From CAVVAY01 sp963746465 (GTDB lineage Bacteria > Actinomycetota > Actinomycetes > JACCUZ01), in contig CAVVAY010000005.1 in the NCBI GenBank assembly GCA_963746465.1, forward strand, positions 930,001 to 994,000: DNA of 64,000 bases, in the 5' to 3' direction. The notes beneath the pieces were generated by a model. It saw nothing but the letters and a program-made list of their open reading frames with translations. It made no database searches and was not told the DNA's origin. A program made the position numbers and the translations under genes. This document shows, piece by piece, positions 10,516 through 18,800 of this stretch. Numbering within the stretch: position 1 is the stretch's first letter; every line of letters starts with the position of its first letter.

Positions 10516-10927
10516 GCAGGGCCTCGATCGCGCCGTCGACGTCGAGGTGCTCCCGCTCCTGACCCTGCGCGCACAGCGAGTAGGTGCGGCCGAGGAAGTC
10601 GACCAGCTGGCGGGTGGGCGCCTGCAGCAGCGCCTCGCCGTCGGGGGAGGTGAGGCCGATGAAGATCACCTCGGCGCCCGCGCTCCAGGACGGCCAGACG
10701 CGGACGTCGCCGTCACCGCTGGGGCGGTGCACGCCGAGGGTGAGCAGCTCGCGGGCGAAGACCCAGGACACGCCCTCGCCCTGACCGGTACGGAAGGTGG
10801 CGTGCACGGCGTACGGGTCGCAGATGTCGTAGTGCAGGACGACCGGAAGGGAGATGCTGCCGTCGCCCGGCGCCACGAGCTGGACAGTCAGCTCACGGGT
10901 CACTGTCGTCGGAACCCAACCGTTCAT
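10505..10927 (-). CDS. ssgB: SsgA/SsgB-family cell division regulator
   Basis: A 140-residue protein of the actinobacteria-specific SsgA-like family. It aligns end to end with SsgB, which positions FtsZ for septation through SsgA in streptomycetes. Typical parts are TRELTVQLVAPG, LPVVLHYDICDPYAVHATFRTG near residue 30, WVFARELLTLG and the C-terminal SYxL-type segment GRTYSLCAQGQE. The ATG at 10927 gives the usual length. Proximity to thrS further right resembles the streptomycete layout. Which SsgA-like subtype it is remains an inference. Confidence 0.8.
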   Translation of the reverse strand: MNGWVPTTVTRELTVQLVAPGDGSISLPVVLHYDICDPYAVHATFRTGQGEGVSWVFARELLTLGVHRPSGDGDVRVWPSWSAGAEVIFIGLTSPDGEALLQAPTRQLVDFLGRTYSLCAQGQEREHLDVDGAIEALLTS

Positions 10928-11079
10928 TCGACTGCTCCTCACACTGCCCGTGGTCTCCCTGAGACTCCCCTGGGGTAGTGCAGGAAAACCTGAGGGACGG
11001 GTCGGGTACTGCCTGTGCCAGAACAAACGACCCGGCACGTACGTTGTTACGGGTCATCTCAGCGCGAGGAGGGTTGCAG

Positions 11080-11484
11080 GTGCCCGACGAGGATCCCGAC
11101 AGCTCGGTGCTGGATGAGGTCGCGCAACGGCTCGGATTCCGGGCATTCTTCGCAAAGCACGCGTGGCTGGACCTGACCTACCGGGTCGTCGTCGGCGTGA
11201 TCGGTGCGAGCGTCGTCGTGATCGGGTTCATCCTCATCCCGCTGCCCGGCCCGGGGTGGCTGATCGTCTTCGCCGGACTCGCGATCCTGGCCACCGAGTT
11301 CGTCTGGGCCGAGCGGCTGCTCGACTTCGCGCGCAAGAAGGTGCACGGCTGGACCCAGTGGGTGACCGGGCAGTCGTTGCTGGTCCGCGGGCTGATCGGG
11401 CTGACCGGTCTGCTCGCGATCGCCGGCGCGATCTGGGCCTACGACGGCGTCGTGGGGCTGCCCTCCTGGGTACCGGTGCTCTGA
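11080..11484 (+). CDS. PGPGW-motif transmembrane protein (TIGR02611-like)
   Basis: A 134-residue membrane protein containing the family hallmark LIPLPGPGWLIVFAGLAILATEF near residues 53-75. A hydrophobic segment lies before it (VVVGVIGASVVVIGF) and another near the C-terminus (LIGLTGLLAIAGAIWAYDG). The GTG at 11080 is chosen because GAGGAGGG sits 7 bases upstream; longer in-frame starts lack a ribosome site. Function unknown. It stands between ssgB (divergent) and tRNA-Val. Confidence 0.75.
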   Translation: MPDEDPDSSVLDEVAQRLGFRAFFAKHAWLDLTYRVVVGVIGASVVVIGFILIPLPGPGWLIVFAGLAILATEFVWAERLLDFARKKVHGWTQWVTGQSLLVRGLIGLTGLLAIAGAIWAYDGVVGLPSWVPVL

Positions 11485-11535
11485 CCCCGATCGGGTAAGG
11501 TTGCCCCTCGTTCCGGCGCTGTCCTGTGCCGGTCC

Positions 11536-11609
11536 GGACGATTAGCTCAGTTGGTTAGAGCGCACGCTTCACACGCGTGAGGTCACTGGTTCGAGTCCAG
11601 TATCGTCCA
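11536..11609 (+). tRNA. tRNA-Val (CAC)
   Basis: The acceptor stem GGACGAT/ATCGTCC, D arm TAGCTCAGTTGGTTAGAGC, anticodon stem CACGC/GCGTG around loop TTCACAC (anticodon CAC) and T arm GGTTCGAGTCC define a 74-nt tRNA-Val. CCA is not encoded. It is a stand-alone gene. Confidence 0.95.
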
Positions 11610-11631
11610 CCGGAATAGAAGTCGCACCGAT

Positions 11632-12111
11632 CTAGCGGCCCCCGTAGCGGCTGCGCCCCTCTCGCTTGTCAGATCCCGCCTTGGCGATGCCGCGGCTGAT
11701 CACGTACGCGATGAGCAGTGCCGTGACCAAGCGCCACATGCCGTGCGCGTTGAAGTTGTCCTGGACGGCGGCGGCGATGATCAGGGCCGCGACACCGACA
11801 AGCGTGACGAAGAACTCTGAGGTCTTGAAGAACTCCTTCGTCTCCCCGGTCCTGAGGTGCTGCCGCGCGAAACGACTGGCGCCATCAGCGAAGCTGGAAT
11901 CGTCGTCCCCGTCCGCGTAGCGATCCCGGCCCCGACCGCCTCCGCCAGGTCGCTCGTAGCGTCCACGGTCGTCCTCCCAGTATCGGTCCGGGCCCCGGTC
12001 GCCGTAATAGCCGGCCCGGTCCCCGTATGGGGGCCGGCCGTAGCCGGGGCGGTCGCCATAGTTCTGGCGCTCGTCGTAGTAGTCAGCCCGGCCCCCGGGG
12101 ACGCCCTCCAT
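11632..12111 (-). CDS. membrane protein with tyrosine/glycine/arginine-rich N-terminus
   Basis: A 159-residue protein, unrecognised by family. The first 75 residues are rich in Tyr, Gly, Arg and Asp (repeats of the type GDRPGYGRPPYGDRAGYYGDR) and look disordered. After FKTSEFFVTLVGVAALIIAAAV comes one hydrophobic segment, a short polar loop, and a second segment RLVTALLIAYVISRGIAKAG. The last 80 residues are clearly homologous to the divergent gene at 12427-12726, sharing FKT(S/T)E and SRGIAKAGS. The ATG at 12111 is a choice; the frame is open much further upstream. Confidence 0.6.
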   Translation of the reverse strand: MEGVPGGRADYYDERQNYGDRPGYGRPPYGDRAGYYGDRGPDRYWEDDRGRYERPGGGGRGRDRYADGDDDSSFADGASRFARQHLRTGETKEFFKTSEFFVTLVGVAALIIAAAVQDNFNAHGMWRLVTALLIAYVISRGIAKAGSDKREGRSRYGGR

Positions 12112-12426
12112 CGCGCCGTTTCCGACACGTCCTTCCTCGAGATGTGGGGACTGTTCGGTCGCCGGACCGCCAGCCAGTTGTAGCTGGCCACCCCACCGCC
12201 ACGCTCCCAGGACCGCCCCGAGCGCCTCGATGCGCCGACGCCGCGACTGATCCTCGGTCCGCCTCGCGGCAAGAACTCGAGGTTTGGGTTCCGCGAACAG
12301 GGAGACACCCTGGACGCGTCCAGCAACGGCGCACCCCCGCATCACAGCGGTTCCACCCGGGACCGCTGCCCTGACGGGAGTGGTCGTCGACTCGACCCAC
12401 TCCTCCCTGCTCCGATTGGGAGAGAC
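12112..12426. other. gene-free divergent region with inverted repeats
   Basis: This 315-base gap separates the two divergent paralogous membrane protein genes and holds no convincing coding frame. It contains a perfect 14-base palindrome CTGGACGCGTCCAG (12310-12323), a 9-bp hairpin with one G-U pair and loop ACCC (12346-12354 with 12359-12367), and a 7-bp inverted repeat GGAGTGG/CCACTCC (12377-12383 with 12397-12403). The last sits just before the GGGAGAG ribosome site of the downstream gene. These look like operators or mRNA leader structures; no clear sigma-A promoter was found. Confidence 0.45.
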
Positions 12427-12726
12427 ATGTCCAACAGCACCAGCACCCACAACAGCACCCACAACCGGGACGACGTCCGCCGCACGCGGCGTGCCGCCAC
12501 CACCGAGACCAAGCCGGCGTTCAAGACCACCGAGCTGATCGCCTACGTCTTGGCCGTCCTGGGCGTCCTGATCGCCTCGGCGATGGTGGACCAGAACGAG
12601 GACGGTCAGGGCTTCGGCGCTGACAAGGCGTGGCTGTACGTCACCCTCCTCACCGTCGGCTACATGGTCAGCCGGGGCATCGCGAAGGCCGGCAGCTACG
12701 AGCACGACGACGACCCCCGCACCTGA
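12427..12726 (+). CDS. small membrane protein, paralogue of the divergent gene
   Basis: A 99-residue protein. The polar Ser/Thr/Asn/Arg-rich start (MSNSTSTHNSTHNRDDVRR) is followed by FKTTELIAYVLAVLGVLIASAMV, a charged loop and AWLYVTLLTVGYMVSRGIAKAGS, which gives two membrane segments. It matches the C-terminal half of the protein at 11632-12111. Ribosome site GGGAGAG lies 4 bases before the ATG. Function unknown. Confidence 0.65.
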   Translation: MSNSTSTHNSTHNRDDVRRTRRAATTETKPAFKTTELIAYVLAVLGVLIASAMVDQNEDGQGFGADKAWLYVTLLTVGYMVSRGIAKAGSYEHDDDPRT

Positions 12727-12734
12727 TCCGCGGG

Positions 12735-12860
12735 ATGTCGAACAACCGCAGGTTCCAGGTCCGCCCCCTCGGGGGCGGGCCTGGCTGCCTTGCCATGATC
12801 CTCTTCTCCGTCGTCGCCTCGGTCGTGCTGACGGTGCTCGTCAACCTGCTGGCCCGGTGA
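12735..12860 (+). CDS. 41-residue membrane peptide
   Basis: A short frame starting at the ATG 9 bases after the previous stop. It encodes a basic, glycine-rich start (MSNNRRFQVRPLGGG) and one clear membrane segment (CLAMILFSVVASVVLTVLVNLLAR) reaching the C-terminus. Its position directly behind another small membrane gene suggests one operon. The coding call rests on length, the transmembrane profile and spacing; no family recognised. Confidence 0.45.
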   Translation: MSNNRRFQVRPLGGGPGCLAMILFSVVASVVLTVLVNLLAR

Positions 12861-13017
12861 CGGCGTGCCTGGTGCGGCCCTGGTGGAGCCCGGTGATAAC
12901 ACCCAGCACACGGTTGGTGCCAGTCCGTGGTGAACACGCGGCCGCGTTTCGGTAGCCCTTGTCAGGTCTCGGGTCGAGGCCTACGTTCATGGCCTCGGGT
13001 GGTCCGGAGGGGGAAGC

Positions 13018-13341
13018 ATGAACACCTATCCGAGAGCCCGGCTACCGGCTCAGACGACGATCGACAGGGCTGCGCTGCACAAGCACGCCGTCCCCGGCGT
13101 GCCCGGGAGCCATGCGCGGGAGGCACTTCAGATCGGGTTGAGTCTCCAGGCAGTCGCCGTCGATCTCAATTCCCGCCACTGCCAGGAGTACCGGCAGGAC
13201 AGGCAGATCAACCGCTTGCGGCACATCGTCTGGTGGCTCTGCCTGCTCGCGGCCATCCTCGTCACCGTCGCTCTCGCGCCCGTCGGGGACTGGTGGCAGG
13301 CCGTCACTGACGCATCGGCCGGGAAGGCCCCAGCCCCGTAG
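13018..13341 (+). CDS. hypothetical single-pass membrane protein
   Basis: A 107-residue protein preceded by an excellent ribosome site (GGAGGGGGAAGC before the ATG). Residues 1-65 are soluble, with a helix-like stretch HAREALQIGLSLQAVAVDLNSRHCQEYRQDRQINRL. One membrane segment follows (HIVWWLCLLAAILVTVALAPVG) and then a short tail. A 7-bp hairpin CGAGGCC/GGCCTCG (12975-12997) lies in its leader. Not recognised. Confidence 0.55.
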   Translation: MNTYPRARLPAQTTIDRAALHKHAVPGVPGSHAREALQIGLSLQAVAVDLNSRHCQEYRQDRQINRLRHIVWWLCLLAAILVTVALAPVGDWWQAVTDASAGKAPAP

Positions 13342-13360
13342 ATCTCGCGCGGATCTCGTG

Positions 13361-13531
13361 ATGGACGAGACTGAGGAGTCGGCGTGGCGTGACGGCTCGA
13401 CTCGTCTGCCGCGCTACCGTCACGGTGTGGCGACGATTCTCGGTCTGGTTGCGCTTTGGTGCTGCGCCAGCGCCGTCGTGGCAGGCCTCATCGCGGCGGT
13501 GCGTGGTCACCCGCGAGACGACGACATCTGA
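13361..13531 (+). CDS. candidate 56-residue membrane peptide
   Basis: A short frame from the ATG at 13361 to TGA at 13529. It encodes a charged start (MDETEESAWRDGSTRLPRYRHG), one hydrophobic segment (VATILGLVALWCCASAVVAGLIAAV) and a polar end (RGHPRDDDI). It follows the previous small membrane gene by 19 bases in the same direction. No convincing ribosome site, so this is only a candidate. Confidence 0.35.
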   Translation: MDETEESAWRDGSTRLPRYRHGVATILGLVALWCCASAVVAGLIAAVRGHPRDDDI

Positions 13532-13610
13532 CCGTCTCCACAGAGCTAGCTCGTCGAGCAGTACGGGCCACGCCGCGCGCGACAGCTATGACCCCTGCTT
13601 TCCTGAAGGC

Positions 13611-14348
13611 TCAGGCGGGGGCCGGGTCAGGAGCCACCGTCGCGAGGTAGACCGTGTTCGCGGCGTCGGCGTCCTGCAGGGGGTTCGGGAACCTGACCAC
13701 GGTCGAGTCCACCCGGCCGAAGGCGGTGCCGAGCACCGCCTGGTAGACGTCGTCCGGCGGGTCGTTCGACCACAGCGCGAAGACCCCGCCGGGTCGCAGG
13801 TGCCCGGCGAGCCGGCGTACGCCGTCCGCGGTGTAGAAGCCGGCATGGCTCGGGTTCAGCAGGTGCCGCGGCGAGTGGTCGATGTCGACGACGACGGCGT
13901 CGAAGAGCCGGTCCGGAGCATCCGGGTCCAGGCCGGGGGCCGCGGCCAGTGCGAAGAAGTCGCCGCGCACCAATCGGCAGCGCCCGTCGGCGGTCAGCAC
14001 CGGCCCGACCGGCACCAGGCCCTGCTCGTGCCACTCGATCACCTCGGGCAGCGCCTCGATGACGACCAGCGAGCGCACCTGCCGGTGCTCCAGCACGGCC
14101 TGCGCGGTGTAGCCGAGCCCCAGCCCGCCGACCACGACGTCGAGCCCGTCCGGGGAGTCGGGCAGTGCCGCCAGTGCCAGCCGGGCGACCTCGACCTCGG
14201 CCGCGACGAACAGGCTGGACATCAGGAAGTCGTCGTCCAGCTTCACCTCGTAGATGTCCGTCCCGCCGACCGGGTCCCGACGGCGCCGCAGGCTGAGGTC
14301 GCCCATCGGCGTCGGGCGGAAGTCGAGCTCCTCGAATCGTGCGCTCAT
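13611..14348 (-). CDS. spermidine-synthase-like protein
   Basis: A 245-residue Rossmann-fold protein of the polyamine-synthase/methyltransferase type. Visible are the glycine-rich GGLGLGYTAQAVLEH near residue 74, an acidic strand end LVVIEALPEVIEWH near residue 96 and DAVVVDIDHSPRHLL near residue 147, where the second aspartate would be the catalytic region. Family members in actinobacteria are annotated as spermidine synthase, though many probably modify other substrates. ATG at 14348. Divergent from the PQQ dehydrogenase. Confidence 0.75.
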   Translation of the reverse strand: MSARFEELDFRPTPMGDLSLRRRRDPVGGTDIYEVKLDDDFLMSSLFVAAEVEVARLALAALPDSPDGLDVVVGGLGLGYTAQAVLEHRQVRSLVVIEALPEVIEWHEQGLVPVGPVLTADGRCRLVRGDFFALAAAPGLDPDAPDRLFDAVVVDIDHSPRHLLNPSHAGFYTADGVRRLAGHLRPGGVFALWSNDPPDDVYQAVLGTAFGRVDSTVVRFPNPLQDADAANTVYLATVAPDPAPA

Positions 14349-14411
14349 CGGGTGACCACCGGCCTACAGTGGCCCGGACCGCTGCCGATGCCCAAATCTC
14401 CGGGGACCCAC

Positions 14412-15581
14412 ATGCCCGCCCTGCGCCGTTCCTGCCGTCGGCGCCTGCTGGGCGTCGCGACTGCCGTCCTGCTCGCGGGCCCGCTCGCCGCTCAGACTCC
14501 GGCCCACGCCGCGCCGCCCGGCGTGGGCTTCGTGCAGCGGGTCGGGGGCCTGAGCCAGCCGACCCAGGTCACGTCGGCGAAGGACGGCAGCGGACGGCTG
14601 TTCGTCACCGAGAAGTCCGGCCTGGTGCGTGTCATCGTCGACGGGAAGCTGCGGGCGCGCCCGTTCCTGGACATCAGCCGCCGGGTGCGCACGGACGGCG
14701 AGGGTGGGCTGCTGAGCATCGCCTTCCACCCCGGCTACTCGCAGAAGCCCTACGTCTGGGCGGCGTACACGAACCGCGCCGGCGACCTGCGCGTCGCCAG
14801 GTTCCGCGCCCCGTCGCCCACCTCGAACCGGGTCCCGTCCTCGTCGAACCGGCGGGTGATCGACGTGCCGCACCCGGCGCAGTTCAGCAACCACTTCGGG
14901 GGCCAGCTGGCGTTCGGGCCGAAGGGCCGGTTGTTCCTCTCCACCGGCGACGGCGGCGGGGGCGGCGACCCCGCCAACCACGCCCAGGACCGCACGAGCC
15001 TGCAGGGCAAGATCTTGCGGCTGACCGTGCTCGGCGCCCGCAAGACCTGTGGCCGGGCCTACTGCATCCCCCCGACGAACCCGTACGCCGGGAAGACGCC
15101 CGGTCGAGGAGAGATCTGGGCCCTCGGCGTGCGCAACGCCTGGCGCTTCTCCTTCGACAGCGCGACGGGCGACCTGTGGGTCGGCGACGTCGGGCAGGAC
15201 CGCTTCGAGGAGATCGACCGCATCCCGGCCGGCATGGCCGGAGCCAACCTCGGCTGGTCCTGCCGCGAGGCCACCGCGGTCTACGAGGAGTCGCGATGCC
15301 GGTCGACCAGGCACTACCTCGAGCCGGAGTGGAGCTACGGCCGCGACTACGGCGCGACGGTCATCGGGGGCTTCGTCTACCGCGGCGAGAAGTTCGCCGA
15401 CCAGCTCGGCGGCGACTACGTCGGCGGCGACTTCGTCTCCGGTCGGGTGTTCACCGGCGGCACCACCGGTCTCACCACCTTCGCGCACCTCGACAGCATG
15501 ACCAGCTTCGGCGAGGACGACCACCGCGAGCTGTGGGCCGTGACGATCGACGGTGGGCTCTACCAGTTGGCGGCGACATGA
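14412..15581 (+). CDS. secreted PQQ-dependent sugar dehydrogenase-like protein
   Basis: A 389-residue protein of the soluble glucose dehydrogenase / hedgehog-interacting six-bladed propeller family. It begins with an arginine-rich signal peptide ending AQTPAHA. Family signatures are the start of blade one (GLSQPTQVTSAKDGSGRLFVTEKSG), GEGGLLSIAFHPGY near residue 95, NHFGGQLAFGPKGRLFLSTGDGG near residue 160, GEIWALGVRNAWRFSFD near residue 233 and GDVGQDRFEEI. It should act outside the cell and oxidise an aldose or polyol. An ATG at 14388 is also possible; 14412 gives the better signal peptide. The stop overlaps the MOSC start (ATGA). Confidence 0.85.
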   Translation: MPALRRSCRRRLLGVATAVLLAGPLAAQTPAHAAPPGVGFVQRVGGLSQPTQVTSAKDGSGRLFVTEKSGLVRVIVDGKLRARPFLDISRRVRTDGEGGLLSIAFHPGYSQKPYVWAAYTNRAGDLRVARFRAPSPTSNRVPSSSNRRVIDVPHPAQFSNHFGGQLAFGPKGRLFLSTGDGGGGGDPANHAQDRTSLQGKILRLTVLGARKTCGRAYCIPPTNPYAGKTPGRGEIWALGVRNAWRFSFDSATGDLWVGDVGQDRFEEIDRIPAGMAGANLGWSCREATAVYEESRCRSTRHYLEPEWSYGRDYGATVIGGFVYRGEKFADQLGGDYVGGDFVSGRVFTGGTTGLTTFAHLDSMTSFGEDDHRELWAVTIDGGLYQLAAT

Positions 15582-16174
15582 CGACGCTCGGTCGGGTCGG
15601 CCAGCTCTGGGTCTTCCCGGTGAAGTCGATGACCGGCACCTCGGTGGAGTCGGCCTCCGTCGTCGACGGAGGGCTGGCCGGTGACCGGTCCTGGGCGGTG
15701 GTCGACGACGCCGGCAAGACCGTGACCGCCGCGGACGAGCCGCGGCTGCGCGAGGTCGGCACCCGGCTGCTCGACGGCGAGCTGCGACTCGACGTCCCTG
15801 GCGCCCAGCCCGGGCTCGGAGCGGAGGCCGCCGCCGATGCGCTGTCGTCCTGGCTGGGCCGGCCGTTGCGTCTCGCCCACCGGGAGGGCGCAGGGTTCGT
15901 CGACGTCGCCCCTGTGCACGTGGTCTCGCGGGCATCGATGGCCGACGCAGCGCACGCCGAGCAGTGCGACGCCTGCGACATCAGCGCGCCCCGGGCGAAC
16001 CTGGTGCTCGACCTCGAGCCCGACGAGCCGGGGGAGCAGTCCTGGGTGGGCAGCACGGTGCGCATCGGCGACGTCGCGCTGACCGTCGTCCGCCGGCCGG
16101 ACCACTGCCTGGGCGCCTACGCCGAGGTGGCGGTCGCCGGGACCGTTCGGGTCGGCGACCCGGTGATGCGGTAA
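15578..16174 (+). CDS. MOSC domain protein (MOSC N-terminal barrel plus MOSC)
   Basis: A 198-residue protein. The N-terminal beta-barrel piece (GQLWVFPVKSMTGTSVESASV, then GGLAGDRSWAVVDDAGK) is followed by the MOSC part, with FVDVAPVHVVSRAS near residue 107, RANLVLDL and the metal/cofactor cysteine region RRPDHCLGAYAEV near the end. MOSC proteins carry or transfer sulfur for molybdenum cofactor enzymes, or reduce N-hydroxylated compounds. Its start overlaps the stop of the preceding gene, so the two are co-translated. Rather short compared with full-length YcbX-type proteins. Confidence 0.8.
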   Translation: MTTLGRVGQLWVFPVKSMTGTSVESASVVDGGLAGDRSWAVVDDAGKTVTAADEPRLREVGTRLLDGELRLDVPGAQPGLGAEAAADALSSWLGRPLRLAHREGAGFVDVAPVHVVSRASMADAAHAEQCDACDISAPRANLVLDLEPDEPGEQSWVGSTVRIGDVALTVVRRPDHCLGAYAEVAVAGTVRVGDPVMR

Positions 16175-16257
16175 CCCGGCGGAAACGCGGGCGAGACCGG
16201 GCAGCCTCGCTCGATAGCATCGCGGGGTCCGGCTCCGTGCCACCGAAAGGAACCACC

Positions 16258-18228
16258 GTGTCCGACCTGCGCATCACCGTCGACGGCAGCGAGCGCCAGG
16301 TCGCCGCCGGCACGACGGCGGCGGAGGCGCTGGGCGAGGACCGGTCGGTGGTTGCCGCCAGGGTCGGCGGCGAGCTCAAGGACCTGGCCTACGAGGTCCA
16401 GGACGGCGACGCACTCTTGCCGGTCGCCATCGACTCGGCCGACGGCCGCGCGATCCTGCGGCACTCGACTGCGCACGTGATGGCGCAGGCGGTGCAGGAG
16501 CTGCACCCCGACGCGAAGCTCGGCATCGGGCCGCCGATCGAGAACGGCTTCTACTACGACTTCGACGTCGAGGTCCCTTTCACCCCTGACGACCTGGCCG
16601 CGGTCGAGAAGCGGATGCAGCAGATCGTCAAGGAGGGCCAGGCCTTCGTCCGCCGCGAGGTAGCCGACGACGACGCCCGCACCGAGCTTTCCGCCGAGCC
16701 GTACAAGCTCGAGCTGATCGGCCTCAAGGGCGGTGACGCCGGCGCGGCCGCCGACGGAGCCGACACCGAGGTCGGCGCCGGCCAGCTGACGATCTACGAC
16801 AACGTGCGCAAGGACGGCTCGCTGGCCTGGAAGGATCTGTGCCGCGGTCCGCACCTGCCGTCCACCCGGAGCATCCCGGCGTTCAAGCTGATGCGCTCCG
16901 CGGCGGCGTACTGGCGGGGCAGCGAGAAGAACAAGCAGCTGCAGCGGATCTACGGCACTGCCTGGGAGACCCGGGATGCGCTGAAGGACTACCAGCAGCG
17001 GCTGGCCGAGGCGGAGAAGCGCGACCACCGCAAGCTGGGTGCCGAGCTGGACCTGTACTCCTTCCCGGACGAGATCGGCTCCGGCCTGGTCGTCTTCCAC
17101 CCCAAGGGCGGGGTGATCAAGCGGGTGATGGAGGACTACGTCCGGGCGCGGCACATCGAGGAGGGCTTCCAGTACGTCGGCACGCCGCACATCTCCAAGG
17201 AGGAGACGTTCCGGCTCTCGGGGCACCTGCCGTACTACGCGGACGGCATGTTCCCGCCCATGGAGATGGAGGGCGCGACCTACTACCTCAAGGCCATGAA
17301 CTGCCCGATGCACAACCTGATCTTCCGGGCCCGCGGACGGTCCTACCGCGAGCTGCCGCTGCGGCTGTTCGAGTTCGGCTCGGTCTACCGCAACGAGAAG
17401 TCCGGCGTGGTGCACGGCCTGACCCGGGTTCGTGGCATGACCCAGGACGACTCGCACTCATACGTGACCCCGGAGCAGGCGCCGGCCGAGATCAAGCACC
17501 TGCTCGACTTCTGCCTCAGCCTGTTCCGCGACTTCGGGCTCGACGACTACTACCTCGAGCTCTCCACCCGGGACGACGACTCCTCGAAGTTCGTCGGCTC
17601 GGACGACGACTGGGCCACCGCGACGGCCGTCCTGGAGAAGGTGGCGACCGACTCCGGGCTGGAGCTGGTGCCCGACCCGGGAGGCGCGGCGTACTACGGC
17701 CCGAAGATCTCGGTCCAGTGCCGGGACGCCATCGGCCGCACCTGGCAGATGTCGACGATCCAGTACGACTTCAACCAGCCGGCCGGGTTCGAGCTCGAGT
17801 ACCAGGCATCCGACGGCACGCGGCAGCAGCCGGTGATGATCCACTCGGCCAAGTTCGGGTCGATCGAACGGTTCATCGGTGTGCTGGTCGAGCACTACGC
17901 CGGCGCGTTCCCGCCCTGGCTGGCGCCGGTGCAGGTGGTCGGCATCCCGATCACCCACGAGCACGCGCCGTACCTGCAGGACGTGGCGTCCCGGCTGCGG
18001 CAGCGCGGGATCCGGGTGGAGGTCGACACCTCCGACGACCGGATGCAGAAGAAGATCCGCACCGCGCAGAAGCAGAAGGTTCCGTTCATGCTGCTCGCCG
18101 GCGACGAGGACGTCGCCAAGGGCGCCGTGTCCTTCCGCTACCGCAGCGGTGAGCAGAACAACGGTGTCCCGGTCGACGACGCCATCGAGAAGATCGTCCG
18201 CGCGGTCAGCGACCGGGCACAGGTGTGA
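16258..18228 (+). CDS. thrS: threonyl-tRNA synthetase
   Basis: Charges tRNA-Thr. The 656-residue protein has all expected domains: TGS (residues 1-60), the editing domain with HSTAHVMAQ near residue 72, and the class II core with zinc ligands in KAMNCPMHN, RGMTQDDSHSY and MIHSAKFGSIERFIG. A C-terminal anticodon-binding domain follows (KVPFMLLAGDEDVAKGAVSFR). The GTG at 16258 sits 7 bases behind AAAGGA. An open frame extends further upstream but lacks support. Start of the conserved thrS-HIT-pgsA-acyltransferase-pimA string. Confidence 0.97.
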   Translation: MSDLRITVDGSERQVAAGTTAAEALGEDRSVVAARVGGELKDLAYEVQDGDALLPVAIDSADGRAILRHSTAHVMAQAVQELHPDAKLGIGPPIENGFYYDFDVEVPFTPDDLAAVEKRMQQIVKEGQAFVRREVADDDARTELSAEPYKLELIGLKGGDAGAAADGADTEVGAGQLTIYDNVRKDGSLAWKDLCRGPHLPSTRSIPAFKLMRSAAAYWRGSEKNKQLQRIYGTAWETRDALKDYQQRLAEAEKRDHRKLGAELDLYSFPDEIGSGLVVFHPKGGVIKRVMEDYVRARHIEEGFQYVGTPHISKEETFRLSGHLPYYADGMFPPMEMEGATYYLKAMNCPMHNLIFRARGRSYRELPLRLFEFGSVYRNEKSGVVHGLTRVRGMTQDDSHSYVTPEQAPAEIKHLLDFCLSLFRDFGLDDYYLELSTRDDDSSKFVGSDDDWATATAVLEKVATDSGLELVPDPGGAAYYGPKISVQCRDAIGRTWQMSTIQYDFNQPAGFELEYQASDGTRQQPVMIHSAKFGSIERFIGVLVEHYAGAFPPWLAPVQVVGIPITHEHAPYLQDVASRLRQRGIRVEVDTSDDRMQKKIRTAQKQKVPFMLLAGDEDVAKGAVSFRYRSGEQNNGVPVDDAIEKIVRAVSDRAQV

Positions 18229-18770
18229 GCGAGGGGCCGGAGCTCGTCCCCCAGGAGGGTGTCGGCACCCCGGACCGGCTGCAGCGGCTCTGGGCGCCGC
18301 ACCGGCTGGCCTACATCAAGGGCGAGGACGGAACGGGTAGCACCGACGAGGGCGGCTGCCCGTTCTGCCGCATCCCCACACTCGACGACCGCGCCGGCCT
18401 GGTGGTCGCGCGCGGCGCCACCGTCTACGCAGTACTCAACCTGCACCCGTACAACCCGGGACACCTGATGGTCGTGCCGTACCGGCACGTGGCCGACCTC
18501 GGCGAGCTGACCGCCGACGAGACGGCCGAGCTGATGTCGTTCACCCGGCGCGCGGTCGACGCAGTCCGGGCGGCGTCGGCACCGCACGGGTTCAACGTCG
18601 GGCTCAACCTCGGGAACGTCGCGGGTGGCTCGCTCGCCGACCACCTGCACCAGCACGTCGTCCCGCGGTGGGGCGGCGATGCCAACTTCATCACCGTCCT
18701 CGCGGGCACCAAGGTCATCCCGCAGCTGCTCGCCGAGACCCGCGAGATCCTCGCCGAGCACTGGTCGTGA
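18225..18770 (+). CDS. HIT-family hydrolase/phosphorylase (Ap4A phosphorylase-like)
   Basis: A 181-residue histidine-triad protein with the catalytic HLHQHVVPRW near residue 137, the zinc-like start GGCPFCRIP near residue 43 and NLHPYNPGHLMVVPYRHV near residue 72. Its start overlaps the thrS stop (GTGTGA). The same thrS-adjacent protein in Mycobacterium tuberculosis (Rv2613c) is known to phosphorolyse diadenosine tetraphosphate, a by-product of aminoacyl-tRNA synthetases, so an Ap4A role is the best inference. Confidence 0.9.
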   Translation: MSEGPELVPQEGVGTPDRLQRLWAPHRLAYIKGEDGTGSTDEGGCPFCRIPTLDDRAGLVVARGATVYAVLNLHPYNPGHLMVVPYRHVADLGELTADETAELMSFTRRAVDAVRAASAPHGFNVGLNLGNVAGGSLADHLHQHVVPRWGGDANFITVLAGTKVIPQLLAETREILAEHWS

Positions 18771-18800
18771 CGCGCGCTCGGGCGAGGGAGTAGGCGGTGA

